DNA from: Rhizobium sp. ACO-34A
GTDB taxonomy: Bacteria; Pseudomonadota; Alphaproteobacteria; Rhizobiales; Rhizobiaceae
Assembly: GCA_002600635.1 (NCBI GenBank)
Contig: CP021374.1
Location: 1 to 64,000, forward strand
DNA length: 64,000 nt
Reading direction: 5' to 3'
Each line of letters opens with the position of its first letter. Positions within the stretch are counted from its first letter, which is position 1. Positions 57,215 to 64,000 of the stretch are shown here, in pieces. Under the pieces are notes generated by a model that saw only the letters and a list, made by a program, of their open reading frames with translations, did no database searches and was not told the DNA's origin. The translations under genes and the position numbers were made by a program.

Positions 57215-58492
57215 ATGAAATTGAAGACAGCCTTTTTATGCTCCGTATGCATGCTGGCGGTGCCGGCTGCCGTCCGGGCGCAGGAAGATGCCTGCGTCGG
57301 CAAGGTGCCGACGCTGAACGTGATCGGCCAGGGCATGCCGTCCGTCACCGAACTCGACAAGTATGTCGGCGAGTTCAACAAGAAGTGGCAGACGACGGTG
57401 AAGATCAATCTTCTCGGTGAGAACGAGCGCCGCGCCAAGGCGCGTCTCGATGCCTCCACCGGCGCCGGTGCCTATCAGGTCCTTTATGTCGATGAGGCAA
57501 ACACGCCCGAATATGCGACGGCCGGATGGATCTATCCGCTGGCTGATGTGCTACCGGCCGAATACGACATCGCCGACTTCCGCGTCGACCTCGCCAATGT
57601 CGCAAGCTATCAGGGCAAGCAGTATTTCGCGCCCTTCGTCGGCGGCGGCGATATCCTGATCTACCGCAAGGATGTGCTTGAAAAGGCTGGCCTTGCCGTG
57701 CCGAAGACGCTGGACGAAATGGTTGCCGGCATCAAGGCGGTCAACGATCCCGCCAACAAGCTTTACGGATGGGCTGCCCGCGGCCAGCGCGGCTCCGGCA
57801 TGAACGTATGGCGCTGGACACCGTTCTTCCGCGGTCTTGGCGGCGAATGGATGAATGGCGATCAGCCGGCCTTCAACTCCGACAAGGGCGTTCAGGCGAC
57901 CGAACTCTATATCGATCTGATGAAGTATGCGCCGCCCGGTGTCGGCACGTTCAACTGGTCGGACTCGGTCGAAGCCTTCCGCGGCGGTCAGGTCGCGTAC
58001 CTGATCGAATCCGACGTGTTCGGTCCGTGGATGGAAGATCCGGAGAAGTCCGTGGTCAAGGGCAAGGTCGGTTATGCCCCGCCGCCCGAGCCGCTCGGCT
58101 CTGCCGGCTGGGCGCATGGTTTCGCCGTCTCGACGGTCGGTGCCAAGGACGAGTGCACGAAGAAAGTTGCCGGCGATTTCGTCGGCTGGGCAACCTCCAA
58201 GGAGATGGAAGCCCATCGCCTTGCCGATGGCATCGCCTCGGATATCGGCCGCCAGTCCACGCTGAAGAGCGAGGCCTTCGCCAAGGCCGTGCCGGCCGAA
58301 TATATCCAGGCACTGCTGGCGACCGGTTCGCGTACGCAGCTTCTGATCATGGCGAGCCCCGTTTGGCCGGAGATCGGCGACAATCTCGGCCTTGCGCTGG
58401 AAGAACTCTTCACCGGTACGAAGACGGACGTTCAGGCAACGCTCGACGAGGCAGCCTTCGCCGCCGAGGACACGCTTCGGCACGCAAAATAA
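57215..58492 (+). CDS. Sugar/polyol ABC transporter binding protein (SBP family 1)
   Basis: A protein of about 425 residues. The Sec signal LKTAFLCSVCMLAVPAAVRA is cleaved before QEDACVG. The mature lobe patterns LNVIGQGMPSVTELDKYVGE, YKGKQYFAPF-like YQGKQYFAPFVGGGDILIYR and VAYLIESDVFGPWMEDPEKS are of the CUT1 extracellular solute-binding type. Three in-frame ATGs lie at 57209, 57212 and 57215; the GGAGG spacing (7 bases) favours the last. Cys residues near the mature N-terminus and in KDECTKKV may pair. It heads the transporter part of the operon and is followed by a hairpin. Confidence 0.9.
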   Translation: MKLKTAFLCSVCMLAVPAAVRAQEDACVGKVPTLNVIGQGMPSVTELDKYVGEFNKKWQTTVKINLLGENERRAKARLDASTGAGAYQVLYVDEANTPEYATAGWIYPLADVLPAEYDIADFRVDLANVASYQGKQYFAPFVGGGDILIYRKDVLEKAGLAVPKTLDEMVAGIKAVNDPANKLYGWAARGQRGSGMNVWRWTPFFRGLGGEWMNGDQPAFNSDKGVQATELYIDLMKYAPPGVGTFNWSDSVEAFRGGQVAYLIESDVFGPWMEDPEKSVVKGKVGYAPPPEPLGSAGWAHGFAVSTVGAKDECTKKVAGDFVGWATSKEMEAHRLADGIASDIGRQSTLKSEAFAKAVPAEYIQALLATGSRTQLLIMASPVWPEIGDNLGLALEELFTGTKTDVQATLDEAAFAAEDTLRHAK

Positions 58493-58505
58493 CTGCAGAG
58501 GCCGT

Positions 58506-58529
58506 GGCCGGGCGAGTATGCGCCCGGCC
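58506..58529 (+). other. Intra-operon hairpin after the binding-protein gene
   Basis: A 9-base perfect stem (ggccgggcg / cgcccggcc) with a 6-base loop, 13 bases after the binding-protein stop. No T-tract follows. Confidence 0.7.
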
Positions 58530-58557
58530 CGGTCCGCAACTTTCAAAGAGCAACGGA

Positions 58558-59430
58558 ATGCAAAAACAGAGATTCGTCTTCTGGACGCTTGCGCCCGCCT
58601 TTACCATTCTCGCGATCCTGGCATTGGTTTCCGTTGCCGGAGCGCTGTACTTCTCGGTGATGGACCGGTCGTTGCGCTATCCCGATTATGATTTCGTCGG
58701 GCTGTACAACTACCAGCGTCTTCTCGGCGACCGCCGCTTCCTCAACGCCCTCAAGATCTCCGCGATCTGGGAGGTGGTGACCGTTGCGGGCTCGTTGCTG
58801 GTGGCAATGTTCCTGTCGGTCTACATATTCGAGAACACGCGTTCAGCGCGCGCACGCAACCTGATCTGCCTGGCGTTCCTCGCGCCGGTCCTGCTTCCGC
58901 GCGTCGCGGCCGCCTTCATCTGGCGCTTTCTCTATTCGCCGTCGCTTGGTCTCATCAACTACATCGCGGGTCTGTTCGGTTTCGGTCCGATCGAGTTTCT
59001 GGCCAACCCGAAGCTCGCGCTGTTTTCGGTCGCGGTCGTCGACATCTGGCAGTGGGGCCTGTTCTTCACCGTCATCATGCTGAAGCTGCTGGAAACCCTG
59101 CCCAAGGATCCCATTGAAGCCGCCCAGCTCGACAATGCGAAGACATGGGAAATCCACGCCTATGTGACCATGCCGATGCTGAAGGCGCCGATCATCAGCC
59201 TTGCCCTCGTCAAGGCGGTGGAATCGCTGCGGTCCTTCGACCTGATCTTCGTCATGACCGGCGGGGGACCGGGAACGGCGACCGAGACACTCGATCTTTA
59301 CGCCTATCAGGCCGGTATCAATCTCGGCGGTCGCGTTTCCTATGCCTCCGCCATGTCCATTCTCCTTCTTCTCATAACCACGGTCGTTTTCACGCTCGTA
59401 TGGCGAGGTATCCGCAAATGGTCAGCCTGA
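58558..59430 (+). CDS. CUT1-type sugar/polyol ABC permease (MalF-like)
   Basis: An inner-membrane permease of 290 residues with six helices. N-terminal RFVFWTLAPAFTILAILALV, the EAA loop IEAAQLDNAKTWEIHAYVTM, then MLKAPIISLALV, and MTGGGPGTATETLDLYAYQA are typical of MalF/UgpA-type subunits. ATG 58558 follows caacgga, a modest ribosome site. It overlaps the second permease gene by 13 bases. Confidence 0.92.
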   Translation: MQKQRFVFWTLAPAFTILAILALVSVAGALYFSVMDRSLRYPDYDFVGLYNYQRLLGDRRFLNALKISAIWEVVTVAGSLLVAMFLSVYIFENTRSARARNLICLAFLAPVLLPRVAAAFIWRFLYSPSLGLINYIAGLFGFGPIEFLANPKLALFSVAVVDIWQWGLFFTVIMLKLLETLPKDPIEAAQLDNAKTWEIHAYVTMPMLKAPIISLALVKAVESLRSFDLIFVMTGGGPGTATETLDLYAYQAGINLGGRVSYASAMSILLLLITTVVFTLVWRGIRKWSA

Positions 59431-60233
59431 TCCGCCGCACCTTCTCCCGGGGCTTCCTGGCCCTCATGATCCTGATCGCGCTGTTGCCGATCGTCTGGAC
59501 CATCCTCGGTTCGTTCAAGAAGCTGAAGGATATCGTGACGCCGGTTCCGACGCTCATCTTCACGCCGACGCTGGAGAACTTCGCGACCATCCTGAAGAAC
59601 CCGTCCATCCGCGATGGTCTCGGCAATTCGGTGGTGGTTGTGGGTGTCTCGGTCCTGCTCGGAGCGCTGTTCGGCATTCCCGCCGCCTACAGTCTTGCGC
59701 GGCATGTGGAGAAGAAGAAGGACGACCTTCAGTTCTTCGTTCTGTCCCTGCGCTTCATGCCGCCGGTGGCAATCGCGATCCCGTTCATCATCATCTATCT
59801 CGACAGCGGCATCTACGACACGCTGACAGGCCTGATCCTGGTCTACCTGATCTCCACCATCTCGACGGTCATCTGGCTCTCCGTGCCGGCCTTCGAGCGG
59901 GTACCGAAGGAGATCGAGGAAGCGGCGGCGATGGAAGGCTGCTCGCAGGCCGAGATATTCCTCAAATTCGCGCTTCCGATCGCCGCACCCTCGCTGTTCG
60001 GCTCCCTCGTCTTCACCTTCGTGCTGGTCTGGAACGAACTGCTGCTGGCGCTCACGCTCGCTGCCGAAAACTCCACGCTTCCCGTCGTGGCCGCGTCCAT
60101 CACGTCGCTCGGCAAGGAAGTTCCATGGGGCGTCATCAATGCCTCAACCGTCATCCTCGTGCTGCCGCCGCTGGTCTTCATCGGTCTTCTGATGAGCTTC
60201 ATCAACCGCATGGTCGCCACGGGCCGGAAATAG
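59418..60233 (+). CDS. CUT1-type sugar/polyol ABC permease (MalG-like)
   Basis: The partner permease of 271 residues. LMILIALLPIVWTILGSFKK at the N-terminus, the EAA loop EIEEAAAMEGCSQAEIFLKF, then ALPIAAPSLFGSLVFTFVLV match MalG/UgpE. The start at 59418 (GAGG upstream) gives a 13-base overlap; ATG 59400 is an in-frame alternative. Confidence 0.92.
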   Translation: MVSLIRRTFSRGFLALMILIALLPIVWTILGSFKKLKDIVTPVPTLIFTPTLENFATILKNPSIRDGLGNSVVVVGVSVLLGALFGIPAAYSLARHVEKKKDDLQFFVLSLRFMPPVAIAIPFIIIYLDSGIYDTLTGLILVYLISTISTVIWLSVPAFERVPKEIEEAAAMEGCSQAEIFLKFALPIAAPSLFGSLVFTFVLVWNELLLALTLAAENSTLPVVAASITSLGKEVPWGVINASTVILVLPPLVFIGLLMSFINRMVATGRK

Positions 60234-60245
60234 GAAAAATCGACA

Positions 60246-61340
60246 ATGGCCAACATCAAATGCACCAAGATCCGCAAGTCCTATGGCAGCCATACGGTCA
60301 TCTCGGATCTCAACCTCGACATTGCCGACCATGAATTCGTGGTCTTCCTCGGACCTTCCGGCTGCGGCAAGTCCACCATGCTGCGCATGATCGCCGGTCT
60401 CGAGGAGATATCGGACGGCACGGTCAGCATTGGCGGCCGCGACGTGACGCATCTGCCGCCGGGCGAGCGTGGCGTGGCGATGGTCTTCCAGTCCTATGCG
60501 CTCTATCCGCATATGTCCGTGTTCGACAACATCGCCTTCGGCCTGCGCCGGCAGAAGGTGCCGGCCGAGGAAATCCGCCGCCGCGTCGAGCATGTGTCGA
60601 ATATGCTCGGTCTCGCCCAGCTTCTGGAGCGCAAGCCGAAGAACCTTTCGGGCGGCCAGCAGCAGCGCGTTGCCATGGCCCGCGCCATGATCAAGACGCC
60701 GAAGCTCTTCCTGTTCGATGAACCCCTGTCTAACCTCGACGCCAAGCTGCGCGAGAAGCTGCGGACCGAAATCCGCCGCATGCATCTCGATCTGAAGACC
60801 ACCACCATCTTCGTGACGCACGACCAGCTCGAGGCGATGACCATTGCCGACCGCATCGTTCTCATGCGGGCGGGCGCGATCGAACAGCAGGGTGCGCCTT
60901 CGGAAATCTTCGACCGGCCGGCAACACGCTTCGTCGCCGACTTCATCGGCTCGCCGGCCATGAATTTCCGCGATTGCAGCGTCGCAATCGACGGTGACGA
61001 GGCGGAACTGACCTCGGGGTCGATCCGCCTGAAGGTGCCGGCGAAGGATTATCGCGAACTCGGTTCGGGGGCGAAGGTCGAGGTGGGCCTGCGTCCTTCC
61101 AAAATGGATATTGCCGCCGCAGGCGATGTGAACGTCATCAGCGGAACGGTGGTGCTCGTTGAAAACATGGGCAGCGAAGGACAGGTGATCGTCGATGTCG
61201 ACGGCCGGGAGATGTCCTTCGTCACCAAGGCGTTCCGCACGCTTGAAGCCGGACAGCGGATCGATTTTTCGATCGATCCCGACAGCATTCACATTTTCTC
61301 GAAGGAAGACGGCCGCTCGCTTCTGCGCACTGCGGCCTGA
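60246..61340 (+). CDS. CUT1-type ABC ATPase (MalK/UgpC-like)
   Basis: An ATPase of 364 residues with Walker A GPSGCGKSTMLRMIAGLEEI, signature LSGGQQQRVAMARAMIKTPK, Walker B LFLFDEPLSNLDAKLREKLR and H-loop IFVTHDQLEAMTIADRIVLM. A C-terminal TOBE/regulatory domain (about residue 240 on, with VGLRPSKMDI) is typical of MalK-type ATPases. It energises the 57215-60233 transporter; genes on both sides are closely spaced. Confidence 0.94.
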   Translation: MANIKCTKIRKSYGSHTVISDLNLDIADHEFVVFLGPSGCGKSTMLRMIAGLEEISDGTVSIGGRDVTHLPPGERGVAMVFQSYALYPHMSVFDNIAFGLRRQKVPAEEIRRRVEHVSNMLGLAQLLERKPKNLSGGQQQRVAMARAMIKTPKLFLFDEPLSNLDAKLREKLRTEIRRMHLDLKTTTIFVTHDQLEAMTIADRIVLMRAGAIEQQGAPSEIFDRPATRFVADFIGSPAMNFRDCSVAIDGDEAELTSGSIRLKVPAKDYRELGSGAKVEVGLRPSKMDIAAAGDVNVISGTVVLVENMGSEGQVIVDVDGREMSFVTKAFRTLEAGQRIDFSIDPDSIHIFSKEDGRSLLRTAA

Positions 61341-61369
61341 ACGTCTTCGACAGCAGGAGGGATCATGAC

Positions 61370-62368
61370 ATGACGAAAACCCGTTACGAAGAAAAGATGG
61401 AACGTATCCGTGCCGGCCGGTACGCGAAGGGTGATTTCATCATCGCCGACGCCAAGGACGCCGATCTTTCCGGCGGCATCCAGACGACCGGCCGTCGCAG
61501 GGACACCAGGGGCCGCGTGATCGGCGACCGCACCCGCGTCGAATTTCTCGCCGAAATCGAGGCGCTGGTGAAGCAGGATGTCGTGGACATCATGCTGGCT
61601 TCCACCTCCAATATCGAAAACCTGCAATCGCGCGGTGTGTTTTCCGGCTCGCGCATCATGCCGGCTTTCCGGGCCAATGACACGACCGATGTATGGGGCG
61701 TCATTCGTGGGGGCAACTATCGCGCGACGCAGTCCCTGCCCTACAGCGGTACGGACCTGACGCGGGCGCAGGCCGAGCTTTGCCTCTATTCGATGACCTT
61801 CAACAACAACACCGCGGCCGACACAGCAACGCTTGAGGCCTATCGCGATTTCCGCCCGAAGGCGCGGGCGGCCGGCAAGCAGCACTTCCTCGAAGTGTTC
61901 AACCCGAACATGCCGACCGGCTTCAGCGCCGCTGAAACAGGCATGTATGTCAACGACTGCATCGCCCGCACGCTTGCCAGCCTGACGGTGGACGAGCGGC
62001 CGGAATTCCTGAAGGTCGCCTATAACGGCCCCGCTGCTCTGGAGGAACTCGTGGCTCACGACAGTTCCGTCGTGATCGGCGTGCTCGGCGGTGGCACCGG
62101 CACGCATCGCGACACTTTCGAACTCGTCTGGCAGGCGGAAAAGTTCGGCGCCCGTCTTGCGCTTTTCGGCCGCAAGATCAACATGGCAGAGCATCAGCCC
62201 ACCTTCATCAAATGGATGCGTGCCGTGGCGGATGGCGACGCCACGCCCGTTCAGGCCATTCGCGGCTACCACGGCGATCTCGCCAATCTCGGCCTTGCGG
62301 CGGACCGCTCTGTTGACGACGATCTGCTGATCACCGAAGAGGTGCTGATGACCGCCGCAGAGCGGTAA
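61370..62368 (+). CDS. Aldolase-like TIM-barrel protein of the polyol operon
   Basis: A cytoplasmic protein of 332 residues. It contains KQDVVDIMLASTSNIENLQS, FLKVAYNGPAALEELVAHDS and VVIGVLGGGTGTHRDTFELV, then ARLALFGRKINMAEHQ. The beta/alpha periodicity and a Lys in FLKVAYNGP suggest a class I (Schiff-base) aldolase of the DeoC/LacD type. I recognise it as a family found with sugar ABC transporters but know no proven reaction. In this operon it would split a phosphorylated ketose made by the kinase and dehydrogenase. AGGAGG lies about 9 bases before the ATG. Confident as a gene, moderate for function. Confidence 0.75.
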   Translation: MTKTRYEEKMERIRAGRYAKGDFIIADAKDADLSGGIQTTGRRRDTRGRVIGDRTRVEFLAEIEALVKQDVVDIMLASTSNIENLQSRGVFSGSRIMPAFRANDTTDVWGVIRGGNYRATQSLPYSGTDLTRAQAELCLYSMTFNNNTAADTATLEAYRDFRPKARAAGKQHFLEVFNPNMPTGFSAAETGMYVNDCIARTLASLTVDERPEFLKVAYNGPAALEELVAHDSSVVIGVLGGGTGTHRDTFELVWQAEKFGARLALFGRKINMAEHQPTFIKWMRAVADGDATPVQAIRGYHGDLANLGLAADRSVDDDLLITEEVLMTAAER

Positions 62369-62389
62369 GAGGGTAACCGGGAAACATCC

Positions 62390-63337
62390 ATGTACCGACC
62401 GCAACATCCGTCCAACAAGATCGTCGCCGAGGTGGCGTGGATGTACTACGTCAAGAACCTCAATCAGGGAGAGATTGCCGATGCGCTCTCCCTGTCGAGG
62501 CCGACCGTGATCAGCTACCTGAAGCTGGCCAAGGAGCGGAACATCGTCTGCATCCAGGTCGCTCCGGAGCATTACCGCATCAATGCCATGGCGGATGCGC
62601 TGACCGAGAAATATGGTCTGAAGAGCGTGCATGTCGTTCCCGATGACGGGATGCAGGGCGAAATACTGACGCGGGCTGTCTGCGAGGTCGCAGCGCACCA
62701 TCTGCCGAATTTCCTCGAAAAGGGCGATGTACTCGGCGTTTCCTGGGGGCAGACCGTTTCCTTCGTCTCGGAATATGTGCCGCACTGGCCGATCGAGGAG
62801 CTGACGGTACGCCAGCTTCTCGGGTCCATCGCCAATCCGCTGCTCAGCACATCGGAGAGCTGTACCACCGAAATCGCCCGGCGCCTTGATGCCTACTGCA
62901 TCAACTTCAATGCGCCGGCCGTCTGTTCCAGCTCGGCGCTGGCGTCAGCGCTGAAAGCGGAGCCGATCATCCGTGAGCAGCTCGATAATCTGCACAAGTG
63001 CAACAAGTCGATTTTCTCGCTTAGCCCCTGCACGCCGGATACTCATGTGGTGCAGTTCAAGATCGCGACCGTCGAGGAAATCGATGAATATCGGAACCGG
63101 GGCGCAGTCGGCATCATCGCCGGCCGGTTCATCGACGAGGCGGGGCAGGCGGTTCTCGGCGATCTCGATGAACGCATCATCGGCGCCGACCACGATCTCC
63201 TGCGCAAGATGGAAGGGCTGCTCGTGGTGAGCGGTGTCTTCAAGCTCGATGCGGCAAGGGCCGCGCTCCGTGGCGGCTTCGTCGATCATCTCGTCACGGA
63301 TACGAAGATGGCGGAACTTCTCACTTCCACCGATTAG
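62390..63337 (+). CDS. SorC/DeoR-type sugar-binding regulator (EryD-like)
   Basis: A regulator of 315 residues. N-terminal helix-turn-helix AWMYYVKNLNQGEIADALSL, then SRPTVISYLKLAKERNIV. The C-terminal sugar-phosphate-binding domain carries VLGVSWGQTVSFVSEYVPHW and VGIIAGRFIDEAGQAVLGDL, then LDERIIGADHDLLRKM, as in SorC/DeoR/EryD proteins. EryD represses the erythritol genes and is released by erythritol. Its place at the end of a kinase/dehydrogenase/ABC operon makes it the probable local repressor, with the palindrome at 53891 as a candidate site. Confidence 0.9.
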   Translation: MYRPQHPSNKIVAEVAWMYYVKNLNQGEIADALSLSRPTVISYLKLAKERNIVCIQVAPEHYRINAMADALTEKYGLKSVHVVPDDGMQGEILTRAVCEVAAHHLPNFLEKGDVLGVSWGQTVSFVSEYVPHWPIEELTVRQLLGSIANPLLSTSESCTTEIARRLDAYCINFNAPAVCSSSALASALKAEPIIREQLDNLHKCNKSIFSLSPCTPDTHVVQFKIATVEEIDEYRNRGAVGIIAGRFIDEAGQAVLGDLDERIIGADHDLLRKMEGLLVVSGVFKLDAARAALRGGFVDHLVTDTKMAELLTSTD

Positions 63338-63357
63338 TCGTCTCAGGCCTGTTCCGC

Positions 63358-64000
63358 TCAGGCTTCCTGCGATGAAACCGGAACGATGACCAGATTGGCG
63401 CCGCTGTCGTAAAAGCGCTGGCGCTCCTCCATGTCCAGCCCGTCATCCGTAAGGATGGTTCCGACGCGGTCCATCGCGGTGATGCGGTAAAGGGCGCGGG
63501 CGCCGAAGCGGCTGGAATCGGCCATCAGCACCGTCGACGCCGCGGCATCCATCATGGCGCGTTTCGCCTGCACCAGATCCCATGAGGTATCGGAGGCGCA
63601 TTCGCTATCTATGGCCTGCGAGCAGAGGAAAAGCCGGTCGCAGCGAAGGTCGCGGAGAAAGGAAAGTCCCGGTTCCCCGAGCAGTGTGAAGGCGCCTGGG
63701 CGGCAATGGCCACCGGGCACGATCAACCGGATGTGGTTCTTGTTGGCCAGCGTGCCGGCGACGAAGAGGTCGCTGGTGACGACGGTGAGCGGTATGGAGA
63801 GGCCGGCGACGACCTGTGCGAACTGGTGCAGGGTGGAACCGGTGTCGATGAGGATGCTCATATCCGGTTCGAGAAGCCCGGCCGCAGCTTCCGCGATGGC
63901 GCGCTTTTCCTCGACCGCGGTCTGGCGGGCCTGATCTGTGGTCGGTTCGAAGGCTGCGTTGCGGCGAATGCGGACCGCGCCGCCATGGGTGCGCCGGACA
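63358..64000 (-). CDS. DeoR-family regulator, 5' part beyond the window
   Basis: The frame is open from the stop at 63358 to the window edge. It reads RTHGGAVRIRR, then EEKRAIAEAAAGLLEPDMSI, LIDTGSTLHQFAQVV, VTSDLFVAGTLANKN and LVQAKRAMMDAAASTVLMAD, followed by SSRFG. These are hallmarks of the DeoR C-terminal sugar-phosphate sensor domain. The N-terminal helix-turn-helix lies outside. In Brucella and some rhizobia a deoR gene accompanies the ery genes with tpi and rpi homologues, so the next genes may belong to the same polyol pathway. Confidence 0.9.
   Translation of the reverse strand, partial: VRRTHGGAVRIRRNAAFEPTTDQARQTAVEEKRAIAEAAAGLLEPDMSILIDTGSTLHQFAQVVAGLSIPLTVVTSDLFVAGTLANKNHIRLIVPGGHCRPGAFTLLGEPGLSFLRDLRCDRLFLCSQAIDSECASDTSWDLVQAKRAMMDAAASTVLMADSSRFGARALYRITAMDRVGTILTDDGLDMEERQRFYDSGANLVIVPVSSQEA

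Noticed and set aside
1..64000. tRNA, rRNA, CRISPR arrays and a repABC origin
   Set aside because: Looked for by eye and none found; a covariance-model or profile scan was not possible, so short RNAs could be missed.

Overview
The window looks like part of a large secondary replicon (megaplasmid or chromid) of a Rhizobiaceae bacterium (Rhizobium/Agrobacterium/Ensifer/Shinella type). Evidence: GC-rich alphaproteobacterial coding, rhizobial intergenic mosaic repeats at 22906-23007 and 23399-23507, an integrase + DUF1403 + ScpB-like group of the kind found on rhizobial plasmids, and one ABC uptake operon after another, each with its own local regulator. No rRNA, tRNA, CRISPR array or replication origin was seen. 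The assignment rests on protein and repeat recognition only; no search was run.

Layout. 0-5 kb: tyrosine integrase, small exported protein, DUF1403 protein, ScpB-like protein, and a 108-residue protein that is 45% methionine. 4.9-6.1 kb: XRE-cupin regulator with a small coupled ORF. 6.5-13.4 kb: an RND efflux adaptor and pump, a TetR regulator, and two small membrane-protein genes. Two near-consensus promoters, one ahead of the pump and one ahead of the membrane proteins, carry almost the same palindrome, which suggests one TetR regulon.

13.4-26.3 kb is the most unusual part. A PotDBCA-like polyamine-type ABC transporter is embedded among two paralogous GT1 glycosyltransferases, two paralogous small cupins, two aldehyde dehydrogenases, a saccharopine-dehydrogenase-like oxidoreductase and a GntR regulator with two winged-helix segments. 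I know of no pathway that explains this combination.

26.4-39.5 kb: a minus-strand amine-catabolism set (BetI-like TetR, class III aminotransferase, flavin/Fe-S N-demethylase-like oxidoreductase, ornithine-cyclodeaminase family protein, aldehyde dehydrogenase), divergent from an Opp/Dpp-type ABC operon, followed by a basic-amino-acid-type binding protein. 39.6-46.9 kb: a tightly overlapping BMP-type (nucleoside) ABC operon ending in an ADP-ribosylglycohydrolase-family protein, divergent from a LacI regulator. 46.9-53.7 kb: an iron-uptake group (Fiu/PiuA-like receptor, PiuC-like hydroxylase, Sel1 protein, FMN 2-hydroxyacid dehydrogenase), next to a LysR-HTH/TrpD2 fusion protein. 54-64 kb: a polyol operon (GlpD/EryB-like dehydrogenase, FGGY kinase, CUT1 ABC transporter, aldolase-like protein, SorC/EryD-like regulator), then a DeoR regulator that runs off the window.

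Recurring theme: perfect GC-rich hairpins lie just after the first gene in three solute-binding-protein-led ABC operons and in the TonB-receptor operon, where they probably set the excess of the binding protein or receptor over downstream products.
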